Shown one piece after another: positions 7,319-13,419 of a DNA stretch of 18,416 nt. The position numbers and the translations under genes are program-made. Position 1 is the stretch's first letter, and the number at the start of each line of letters is the position of its first letter. The notes below the pieces were generated by a model. The model had not been told where the DNA came from. It worked only from the letters and a program-made list of their open reading frames with translations, and made no database searches. Source of the stretch: JAQBRD01 sp041158765 (GTDB lineage: Bacteria > Patescibacteriota > Minisyncoccia > Phycocordibacterales > PALSA-1337); NCBI GenBank assembly GCA_041158765.1, contig JBEBAU010000043.1, positions 1 through 18,416 of the forward strand, written 5' to 3'.

Positions 7319-8024
7319 ATTTCTCGAGAATACTTTTGACCTTTTCAATATCGTTTGTCCACACTCCACTGCCATTTGCGCCACCATCGAACCATTCAAG
7401 TCCTCCAAATTGCAATTTGTAGGTATCACTTGGTCGCTGAAGTGAACCGAGATATATGTACTGCTTGCCAGTATCTTTGGCATATTGAATTGCTCGGAGC
7501 ATCATGCCCATACCGAGATCTTTTGGTGCAGGAGTCTCTCCTGCGAGTGTAAGATCATAGAATGGATAACTATAGTGAAGTAGTGTTGAATTTTCATATG
7601 CAATCGTATGTCCAATGCTCGTACCATTTGTGGAATATGCGCACAACATATTGAAATTACTTTTTGAACTATCAGTAAGCATTTCTTTCACCTTGATTGC
7701 ACTCATAATGCCTGCGCCAAATTTTGTTTCATAAAAATCCTTAGCAGTCTTGCCAATTGACCAATGATATTCGTGAGCGGCGCCTGTTTCTGTTGTAGCA
7801 AGAGGGAGTTTGGTGGTCACAATACTGAGGAAATCGGTTTTTTTGAGAATCCGACGATTTTCGCTTGAAAGTTCAAATTGTGAAAGATTAATACGAACAC
7901 TGCGAGTCTGGTGCATGACGCCTTTGTCTATACGGGTAAAAACGTATCCAGCATCATACATATCGGTGATGTTTTTTTCAGAAAAATCCGTGAGTGTTTT
8001 TTCTTCCCAATGGAGATATTCCAT
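7317..8024 (-). CDS. Arginyl/leucyl-tRNA-protein transferase-like GNAT protein (ATE/Bpt-like)
   Basis: A 235-residue protein resembling the ATE/Bpt N-degron aminoacyl-tRNA-protein transferases. Around residues 26-65 the pattern GYVFTR..., RSVRINLSQF and SSENRRILKKTD matches the family's 'YRP..C..C.PVR...F..SRSQRR..RRN' segment, but the cysteine pair is missing. The C-terminal half (about 128-213) carries the GNAT-like LGMGMMLRAIQYAKDTGKQY, IYLG, and YKLQFGGLEW segments. Family role: move an amino acid from aminoacyl-tRNA to a protein N-terminus; another tRNA-dependent transfer, such as to a lipid II peptide (Fem-like), is possible. The start at 8024 lies 2 nt after the mraY stop; a start at 8045 would overlap mraY. 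It is co-transcribed with mraY and ends at a terminator. Confidence 0.72.
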   Translation of the reverse strand: MEYLHWEEKTLTDFSEKNITDMYDAGYVFTRIDKGVMHQTRSVRINLSQFELSSENRRILKKTDFLSIVTTKLPLATTETGAAHEYHWSIGKTAKDFYETKFGAGIMSAIKVKEMLTDSSKSNFNMLCAYSTNGTSIGHTIAYENSTLLHYSYPFYDLTLAGETPAPKDLGMGMMLRAIQYAKDTGKQYIYLGSLQRPSDTYKLQFGGLEWFDGGANGSGVWTNDIEKVKSILEK

Positions 8025-8026
8025 AA

Positions 8027-9157
8027 TTAATTGAGTGAAAGCCAAACGCCAAAAATCACGAAGAAGAGATGTACAATCCAGAAGCGCATAATGGTCTTTT
8101 CTTCACTCCAGCCAGTGAGTTCGAAGTGGTGATGCAGTGGAGCCATTTTGAAAATACGACGACCAAGAACATATCGTCCGCCAACTTGGATAAGTACGGT
8201 AATTGCTTCGATATAGAAGAGGAAACCAAGGAAGAAGATTGTGCCAATTTCACCAATAGCGAGAGCGTTGATTGCAAGAAGGGCACCGAGACCCAATGAA
8301 CCAACATCACCCATTTGGAAACGAGCAGGTTTGATATTGAAATATGTGTATGCAATGAGAGCTCCAACAACTGTTGCGTTGAGAATTGCGATTTTGCCGA
8401 AACCATCAAGCCATGAAAGCAGTGTAAGTGCTGAGAATGTTGAAATAAGCATACCTCCAGCGAGACCGTCCATACCGTCGGCGATATTCACTGCATTTGC
8501 GGTGAACATAACAATGAAAATAACGATAGGAACAATAAGCCAACCGACGAAGAAGTCACCAAAAAATGGGAAATATATATAGTGCCACGCCGCACCGAGC
8601 TTCTCGTATATCCACCATGCAGCTACAGATCCTGCGATGAATTGAAGAAGGAGTTTCTCATGCACATAGACGCCTTTGCCAGGGTGTGAACCAAGCCAGA
8701 GAGAAGCGCGCTTGAATACAGACCAAGGAAGTGTGACGGTATACCAAATACGCATCTTCAATTCTTGATGAACTCGAATGAGTGTGAGGACTTGTTTGAG
8801 AGAACGGCTTCGGCGCTTTTCACCAAAAATATTGAGAATATCATCAATACCACCGAGAAGTGCTGCAAAAAGCATAATACCAACAGGTGTCCACGTAAGT
8901 GAACGGTCCCAATTGAAAAGGAATGTAACAGCTGCAACAGTCACAATAATAAGGAGTCCACCCATAACCGGAGTGTGGACCTTATTGCGACGGCTCTCCA
9001 TAGTGAGAGTTGCATCATATTCGCCACGGCGGGTGACATTGAGTCGATAGAGAACCTTGATAAGTATTGGTGCCCAAGCAAAAGCAATAATACATGCAAT
9101 TACGGCAAAACCGAGAATATACGAGAGACTAGCTATATCTGACGGGGTTATGATCAT
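8027..9157 (-). CDS. mraY: Phospho-N-acetylmuramoyl-pentapeptide-transferase (MraY)
   Basis: A 376-residue polytopic membrane enzyme that transfers phospho-MurNAc-pentapeptide from UDP to undecaprenyl phosphate, making lipid I. Motifs: HTPVMGG (61-67), GGIDDILN (102-109, aspartate pair D105-D106), NAVNIADGMDGLAGG (221-235), QMGDVGS (281-287) and PLHHHFE (340-346). About ten hydrophobic helices are visible. The cytoplasmic loop between the DD motif and the next helix (about 111-168) is longer than the usual short loop and rich in Arg and Lys, with an SLWLGSHPGKG segment. The gene has a good promoter and is followed 2 nt later by the ATE-like gene. The complete motif set makes the identification secure. 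Confidence 0.97.
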   Translation of the reverse strand: MIITPSDIASLSYILGFAVIACIIAFAWAPILIKVLYRLNVTRRGEYDATLTMESRRNKVHTPVMGGLLIIVTVAAVTFLFNWDRSLTWTPVGIMLFAALLGGIDDILNIFGEKRRSRSLKQVLTLIRVHQELKMRIWYTVTLPWSVFKRASLWLGSHPGKGVYVHEKLLLQFIAGSVAAWWIYEKLGAAWHYIYFPFFGDFFVGWLIVPIVIFIVMFTANAVNIADGMDGLAGGMLISTFSALTLLSWLDGFGKIAILNATVVGALIAYTYFNIKPARFQMGDVGSLGLGALLAINALAIGEIGTIFFLGFLFYIEAITVLIQVGGRYVLGRRIFKMAPLHHHFELTGWSEEKTIMRFWIVHLFFVIFGVWLSLN

Positions 9158-9164
9158 ATTGTTG

Positions 9165-9193
9165 ATAGTAGCGCAAAATCAGCCTTTTTTCAA
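9165..9193 (-). promoter_or_regulatory. Promoter of the mraY operon
   Basis: Minus strand: TTGAAA (9193-9188), a 17-nt spacer, TACTAT (9170-9165), then 7 nt and the ATG at 9157. This is one of the clearest cases of a -10 placed for leaderless transcription. Confidence 0.7.
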
Positions 9194-9200
9194 TTTTTCC

Positions 9201-9228
9201 TTGACATTATCGTGTTCGAGCGTAGTAT
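9201..9228 (+). promoter_or_regulatory. Consensus promoter of the 144-residue orphan gene
   Basis: A perfect -35 TTGACA (9201-9206), a 16-nt spacer, and TAGTAT (9223-9228). Transcription would start near 9235, leaving a leader of about 34 nt before the ATG at 9269. It rules out the GTG at 9212, which lies inside the spacer. Confidence 0.75.
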
Positions 9229-9268
9229 TCGCATAAACCTGCAGTCAACCTACAACCCCACAAAACAC

Positions 9269-9703
9269 ATGATACTTCCAATATTATCAAGACGGAATGT
9301 CAACACTTCCAATGCCTTTGCGCTTTTTTGCGCACAAAAGGGATTCTCATCCATGTTTCTGACCCCAGCCCTCACAGGTCCGTATCCGGAAGCTGTTTTC
9401 ATTGACTTCTCAACGTCGCTCATCGGCATGAATGAAAGCTTCGAATATTGTGGCAAGTATGGCACCCCGCTCATTATTTCAAGCGAAGTTACGGCTGCCG
9501 TTGTAGCTGAAATCGCCGCTGGTCGTTTGGTGCCGAGCTTCCCGATTTTTTCGGCAATCCTCGAACAAGGTCGCTGGGATCAATTGGATGATTATTTTGC
9601 GAATGCATTCACGCTCGCAGAACAGATCAACGAGCCTCGCGCCATCTGGAAAAAACAGCTCTACTACCAAGAAGATCCTGGTTTGGTGAAATCCGCAGAA
9701 TAA
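9269..9703 (+). CDS. Hypothetical protein, 144 residues
   Basis: A soluble-looking protein with no signal peptide or transmembrane helix and no family I recognise. It begins MILPILSRRNVNTSN and has a central hydrophobic and Pro/Gly-containing segment (about 28-52, LTPALTGPYPEAVFIDF). An alpha-helical second half includes AAVVAEIAAGRL and QLDDYFANAFTLAEQ. The start at ATG 9269 was chosen because the promoter lies upstream and the earlier GTG is within that promoter. The gene stands alone between a divergent mraY operon and its own terminator. Its strong promoter and terminator suggest good expression, and the GC content is a little higher than that of its neighbours. Confidence 0.75.
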   Translation: MILPILSRRNVNTSNAFALFCAQKGFSSMFLTPALTGPYPEAVFIDFSTSLIGMNESFEYCGKYGTPLIISSEVTAAVVAEIAAGRLVPSFPIFSAILEQGRWDQLDDYFANAFTLAEQINEPRAIWKKQLYYQEDPGLVKSAE

Positions 9704-9719
9704 TAATGCGGATTTTTTA
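9689..9719 (+). terminator. Rho-independent terminator overlapping the stop codon
   Basis: A 9-bp stem AAATCCGCA (9689-9697) with TGCGGATTT (9707-9715) and a 9-nt loop that contains the TAA stop, followed by a T-run to about 9719. It ends the 144-residue orphan gene. The downstream minus-strand gene ends at 9745, and the A-rich left side may also help stop transcription from that side. Confidence 0.85.
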
Positions 9720-9744
9720 TTTTATATATAACTAACGCACAATA

Positions 9745-10632
9745 TTAAAACCAGTTGAGTCGGCGAATTTCGGTAATTGATTTTGTCGCACGAGCGTAAG
9801 TGAAATGATCATTGATCTTTTCGGATTCTATCCAGCGTTGTTCGAGCAATGGATTTTTTGGATCAGTGATTTCAATTCGACCAGTACGAATACCGTGACC
9901 GTAGACTCCATCAGTTGGCCATGCCATTGAATGTGTATAGTGAATTGTTATTGGAATGAAGTTTTGATATTCAACTTGATGAATGATAAGTATATGGCTC
10001 GGTTCATCTGTCGCTGTTCCTCCTTCAGCGATTGTCTTGCGAAGCATGCTGATGAAATCTCCGGGTTGGATTTCACTTGGGTTAATGACACGGCTATTTT
10101 TATTATGAGCTAGTGTGCGAACATTGGTGTTTTCTGCTGGACGAAACTTCGCACGGAATGCTCCCATAATGCCTTTTGCAAATGGAAATGAAAGATGGCG
10201 GTCGAGAGTGCCTTTGTCGCGAGCCAGTGATTCTGCAGTGAGTACATAGTATGCAAAACCTGAACAATCAATGCCGATATTGTGATCAACAAGGAATTTT
10301 TTGAGAGTTTCATCGGTGAAATTTTTTGGTTGGATTTTTTCACGAAGGGTGAGGATTTCAACTTCTTCATAAATGTCTCGTGGGCTACCTTTGCCTCCAA
10401 GCGCTCGAAGACCCGCTCGAATACCATCGCGACGATTGTTATTGAAATAGGGAACAGAACATATTCCACCAGCAGGAGATGTCGCGATTGCGCCGCCCGG
10501 GATAGCGAACGTTGCAGTGTCTCTCCGGGCGGCGCCCATATCACCACTTGTTGACGCTGTTTGCCCAATATGAAAATGAGCGTATTGATCAATAATTCTG
10601 AGCGCCTTTTCTGATAGAAGTTTTGTATTCAT
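9745..10632 (-). CDS. NlpC/P60-like cysteine hydrolase, cytoplasmic
   Basis: A 295-residue protein with NlpC/P60-type motifs. The catalytic cysteine is C123 in GIDCSGFAYYV, followed by a PGD element (IQPGDFISM, 188-196). The probable catalytic histidine is H213 in PSHILIIHQV, and a possible third polar residue is H234 in HYTHS. Family role: cleavage of peptide or amide bonds, classically in cell-wall peptides. There is no signal peptide or membrane helix, so it likely works in the cytoplasm. The N-terminal 100 residues (Gly-rich, with PGGAIATSPAGG) have no clear match. It starts 12 nt after the ATP-grasp gene stop, so the pair is one operon. A ligase next to a hydrolase suggests making and breaking of the same amide bond; this is inference. 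Confidence 0.75.
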   Translation of the reverse strand: MNTKLLSEKALRIIDQYAHFHIGQTASTSGDMGAARRDTATFAIPGGAIATSPAGGICSVPYFNNNRRDGIRAGLRALGGKGSPRDIYEEVEILTLREKIQPKNFTDETLKKFLVDHNIGIDCSGFAYYVLTAESLARDKGTLDRHLSFPFAKGIMGAFRAKFRPAENTNVRTLAHNKNSRVINPSEIQPGDFISMLRKTIAEGGTATDEPSHILIIHQVEYQNFIPITIHYTHSMAWPTDGVYGHGIRTGRIEITDPKNPLLEQRWIESEKINDHFTYARATKSITEIRRLNWF

Positions 10633-10644
10633 ATATTGAAATAA

Positions 10645-11961
10645 TTATTGTGTGACAATTTCAATTATTTTTTTGCCTCGCACATTGAACTTGTTATGTG
10701 ATTCCATAATACCGCGAAGGCTCTGGATACGAAGAAGATCAGTGTTTGGTTTCGTATTGATATATGGAATTGTTACAAAACCTTCGTCTTCGAGTTTTTT
10801 TGTATCAAGAGCCTTGATGGTTGTGGTTACTCGTTGAATAATTTGAGCACCGTCATTTATGTGAATACTATGTTCACCGACTGATTTTTTTGTGGCTGAT
10901 TTGACTGGTGTAGCGATAAGCGCAGAAAGGTGTGCTTCAAATGTAGTTACTCCTGGAACACCTGCAATTCGCAAACCAAGCTGGAGTTGAGATTCAAATG
11001 ATGTTGAAGCCGGCTGGCGAGCATTGATTTCGATGAGTCTGATTTCGTCACGCTCTTCGTCGTATATGAGATCAATACCGAAGAGACCACGCCAGCCGGC
11101 TGTATGCATTTTTTCACTAATTTTGGCAGTCATTTCTTGTATCTCAGCAAGGTTTTTTTCTGAAAGAATACTGTGCGTTACACTCCAATCATTACCAATT
11201 GTTGACCATGGATTCTCGGTGAATGGAAGTGCACCAGTTATTTGATAGCTGATATTGGCTTCGTGGGGAAGTGTTGATGTTGTTGGAGCAGCAATTACAT
11301 TCATGGTGAAAGAAGGTCCTTTTATAAATGCTGAAATTCGAGCTTCTCGCTCAGGGAATTTCTCTCGCAAAGCCGTGAGTTCTTTTTCATCTGAAATAAG
11401 TATTGTTCCATCTCCAGTGTGGCTGTGTGCCCATTGGATAATAAATGGCACTATCTTCTTATCTGCGTATTCAGGCTTCACATCTTTTATTTTTTGAATT
11501 TTGTGCGCAGGCAAATATGCAGCGAGCTCGCCGAGCCACGCTACTTGGGTGATTTTGTTTTCTATTGTCTCGGCGAGCGCCGCACTCGGGTTTAACAATA
11601 CCCAACCACGTTCACTTGCGATTTTTTCAATCTGCTTTGTGTTCTTGAATACAACTATGCGCGCATGTTCTTCGACGGTACTTTTTGTAATGCTCTGCAC
11701 AACTTCGGGAAGCGCAAGAATTTCATGTGTGTCGAGACTTTCACTCTGAGCATTTCCCGCTCCATCAGCACCTCCACCGACAAGCCATACATTATCTGGA
11801 TATTGAGCTTGAACACGCTCAGCATATGGCGTGCGATTAGTTATGATGAAATAATTGCACGCTGTATCGCCCAAGCTATTGGCGCCAGGCAACATTCCGA
11901 GTGCTCGCTCGATATCACGTACTATATATATGAGGGGGTGTATGACTGGAGACAGTTTCAT
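10645..11961 (-). CDS. ATP-grasp domain protein (carboxylate-amine ligase-like)
   Basis: A 438-residue protein with an ATP-grasp fold. The central and C-terminal parts contain FIIQWAHSHTGDGTILIS (173-190), AFIKGPSFTMNVIAA (211-225), and FGIDLIYD...IRLIEINARQPAST (294-320), with the metal-binding E311 and N313. Family role: ATP-driven formation of amide or peptide bonds through an acyl phosphate. The N-terminal region includes VWLVGGGADGAGN (58-70), part of a pre-ATP-grasp domain. A C-terminal extension of about 100 residues follows the ATP-grasp core. The start at ATG 11961 is preferred over the TTG at 11982, which lies just after the -10-like TATAGT. It is the first gene of a two-gene operon with the cysteine hydrolase. 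The substrates are unknown. Confidence 0.85.
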   Translation of the reverse strand: MKLSPVIHPLIYIVRDIERALGMLPGANSLGDTACNYFIITNRTPYAERVQAQYPDNVWLVGGGADGAGNAQSESLDTHEILALPEVVQSITKSTVEEHARIVVFKNTKQIEKIASERGWVLLNPSAALAETIENKITQVAWLGELAAYLPAHKIQKIKDVKPEYADKKIVPFIIQWAHSHTGDGTILISDEKELTALREKFPEREARISAFIKGPSFTMNVIAAPTTSTLPHEANISYQITGALPFTENPWSTIGNDWSVTHSILSEKNLAEIQEMTAKISEKMHTAGWRGLFGIDLIYDEERDEIRLIEINARQPASTSFESQLQLGLRIAGVPGVTTFEAHLSALIATPVKSATKKSVGEHSIHINDGAQIIQRVTTTIKALDTKKLEDEGFVTIPYINTKPNTDLLRIQSLRGIMESHNKFNVRGKKIIEIVTQ

Positions 11962-11985
11962 GATAGTGTGTTGTAGACGCAATCT

Positions 11986-11991
11986 ACTATA
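11986..11991 (-). promoter_or_regulatory. -10-like element of the ATP-grasp operon
   Basis: TATAGT on the minus strand, 24 nt before the ATG at 11961, giving a leader of about 18 nt. The 67-nt region is shared with divergent rsmI, for which I could not pick a convincing -10. Confidence 0.45.
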
Positions 11992-12028
11992 CCATAGAGC
12001 GCCAAAATCACCCTAGTTTTCATCATAT

Positions 12029-12775
12029 ATGGCTACTTTTTACGTTATCGGTACTCCCATCGGAAATCTCGAAGATATTACGCTTCGAGCCCTTCGAATT
12101 TTCAAAGAAGTAGATCTCGTACTCTGTGAAGATACTCGAGTAACTCGCACATTATTTTCAAAATACGGCATTACAACGCCAACTATGAGTTATCACGCTC
12201 AAAGCGCACTTTCTAAGACTGACACAATACTTGAAATGCTTGTCGCCGGCAAAAACATCGCTCTTGTCTCCGATGCGGGCACTCCGGGGATTTCAGATCC
12301 TGGTTCAATGCTTGTTTCCAAAATTCGCGAACATTTCAATACATCAAGTAATGATGAAAGTAATTCAATCAAGATTGAATCCGTTCCTGGTCCATCAGCA
12401 CTTACCGCGGCTCTCTCGATAGCGGGTGTTCCGTGTGCAGATTTTGTTTTTCTTGGTTTTCTTCCACACAAAAAGGGCCGTGAGACTCTTTTCAAAGAAA
12501 TGATGAGTTCAGAACGCACAACGGTCTTCTATGAATCACCGCATCGCATTATGAAAGCTCTCGAATCTATTGTTGCAATGACAGGGGAGATGATGGCTGA
12601 AAAAACAGATGAAAAAAACGCTCAAAAAATCGCACCAAAGAAAATTACGATATGTCGCGAGCTCACAAAAATCTTCGAACAAGTGGTAGCAGGTAGTCCA
12701 CAAGAAATCCTCGCATATTTCACACAAAATCCCGACAAAATCCGTGGAGAATTCGTGGTAATTGTTTCAGCATAA
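12029..12775 (+). CDS. rsmI: 16S rRNA (cytidine(1402)-2'-O)-methyltransferase
   Basis: A 248-residue SAM-dependent tetrapyrrole-methylase-fold enzyme that methylates the ribose of C1402 in the decoding centre of 16S rRNA. Motifs: VIGTPIGNLEDIT (6-18), LCEDTR (32-37), VSDAGTPGISDPG (80-92), SVPGPSALTAALSIAG and LGFLPHKKGR. FYESPHRI is also conserved. A short Lys/Glu-rich insertion (MAEKTDEKNAQKIAPKK) precedes TICRELTK. The family is usually 270-290 residues, so this copy is slightly trimmed at the C-terminus but keeps all core motifs. It is divergent from the ATP-grasp operon, and no clear terminator follows. Confidence 0.96.
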   Translation: MATFYVIGTPIGNLEDITLRALRIFKEVDLVLCEDTRVTRTLFSKYGITTPTMSYHAQSALSKTDTILEMLVAGKNIALVSDAGTPGISDPGSMLVSKIREHFNTSSNDESNSIKIESVPGPSALTAALSIAGVPCADFVFLGFLPHKKGRETLFKEMMSSERTTVFYESPHRIMKALESIVAMTGEMMAEKTDEKNAQKIAPKKITICRELTKIFEQVVAGSPQEILAYFTQNPDKIRGEFVVIVSA

Positions 12776-12794
12776 ACTGCTAGTGCAATTGTGC

Positions 12795-12800
12795 TATACT
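12795..12800 (+). promoter_or_regulatory. Extended -10 of the 105-residue orphan gene
   Basis: TGC-TATACT (12792-12800) is an extended -10 with a good match. The start site would be near 12807 and the ATG at 12826, leaving a leader of about 19 nt without a Shine-Dalgarno motif. An imperfect palindrome centred on CAATTG (12781-12796) lies just upstream. Confidence 0.6.
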
Positions 12801-12825
12801 GCTCTCCAGTAAATTGATACCACCT

Positions 12826-13143
12826 ATGAATGCAAGCGTTCTCGCTGATCGTATTCGCCGAACGAGTGGGCACGTGAATAGCGGCAGCCCAAAAGGTGTA
12901 GCGTTTGAAATTCGCCAGCTTTCGACAAGAGAAGATAGAGAGGAATTCGTCAACGAATTCATTGGCCATATTGCATCGTTTGATGTTACGACCAAGGATA
13001 ATACTCTCATTGTGATAACGAATTGTCTTCTAGAGATACCCGATATCACAACTGCCACCATAGCAGTCTCTCACATGTCAAAAACGCCGTGCGAATTTTG
13101 GACTAGCTGCATCGAAAAGCTCAAACAAAGGCAAAATCGGTAG
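12826..13143 (+). CDS. Hypothetical protein, 105 residues
   Basis: A small soluble protein, not recognised. It begins MNASVLADRIRRTSGHVNSG. A charged segment (STREDREEFVNEFIGHI, about 33-49) is followed by a beta-like strand pattern (DNTLIVITNCLL, 59-70) and a basic C-terminus (CIEKLKQRQNR). The ATG at 12826 was chosen because it follows the extended -10 by 25 nt; the in-frame TTG at 12814 is less likely. The gene has its own promoter and terminator. There is no signal peptide or transmembrane segment. Confidence 0.7.
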   Translation: MNASVLADRIRRTSGHVNSGSPKGVAFEIRQLSTREDREEFVNEFIGHIASFDVTTKDNTLIVITNCLLEIPDITTATIAVSHMSKTPCEFWTSCIEKLKQRQNR

Positions 13144-13167
13144 ATCGTATGATCGACCGATTTTTTT
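13133..13167 (+). terminator. Rho-independent terminator after the 105-residue gene
   Basis: AAAATCGGT (13133-13141) pairs with ACCGATTTT (13156-13164). Inside, GATC (13143-13146) pairs with GATC (13151-13154). A run of T residues to 13167 follows. The TAG stop codon (13141-13143) lies in the hairpin. Confidence 0.85.
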
Positions 13168-13198
13168 ATTTTGGATTTTATTTTTTGGTGTGGTGCGC

Positions 13199-13204
13199 TA
13201 TACT
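13199..13204 (+). promoter_or_regulatory. -10 element of the 68-residue membrane protein / zwf operon
   Basis: TATACT is followed by GTGACT and the ATG at 13211. The 6-nt gap places transcription start at the A of the ATG. A TTGGAT-like -35 about 22 nt further upstream is weakly supported. Confidence 0.6.
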
Positions 13205-13210
13205 GTGACT

Positions 13211-13417
13211 ATGTCAAAAAGACAAATATTAATGCTTCTTGGGGTTTGGGTGATTGTATTTCTGTTTCTCGGCTTTCCTCCGTTTTGGGATAAGATATTC
13301 GCACTTATTACTGGGCTCGCTATTATCGCAGTTACGATACAGCTTCGTCCGGAACAGCCAATTGTGAAATCCGAAGAGACACAGACATCTACGATTCCGC
13401 CAGTTAATACGATATAG
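13211..13417 (+). CDS. Small two-helix membrane protein, 68 residues
   Basis: A protein starting MSKRQILMLLGVWVIVF, with two hydrophobic helices at about 5-22 and 27-44 separated by a short Pro/Trp turn (GFPPFWDK). A polar tail rich in Glu, Ser, Thr and Pro follows. The positive N-terminus suggests an N-in hairpin with the tail in the cytoplasm. ATG 13211 was chosen over an earlier in-frame GTG at 13190 because of the -10 at 13199-13204. It ends 2 nt before zwf and is probably co-transcribed with it. The function is unknown. Confidence 0.75.
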   Translation: MSKRQILMLLGVWVIVFLFLGFPPFWDKIFALITGLAIIAVTIQLRPEQPIVKSEETQTSTIPPVNTI

Positions 13418-13419
13418 CA

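Noticed and set aside
9212..9268. GTG start at 9212 for the 144-residue protein
   Set aside because: The GTG lies between the -35 (TTGACA) and the -10 (TAGTAT), so it would not be in the mRNA.
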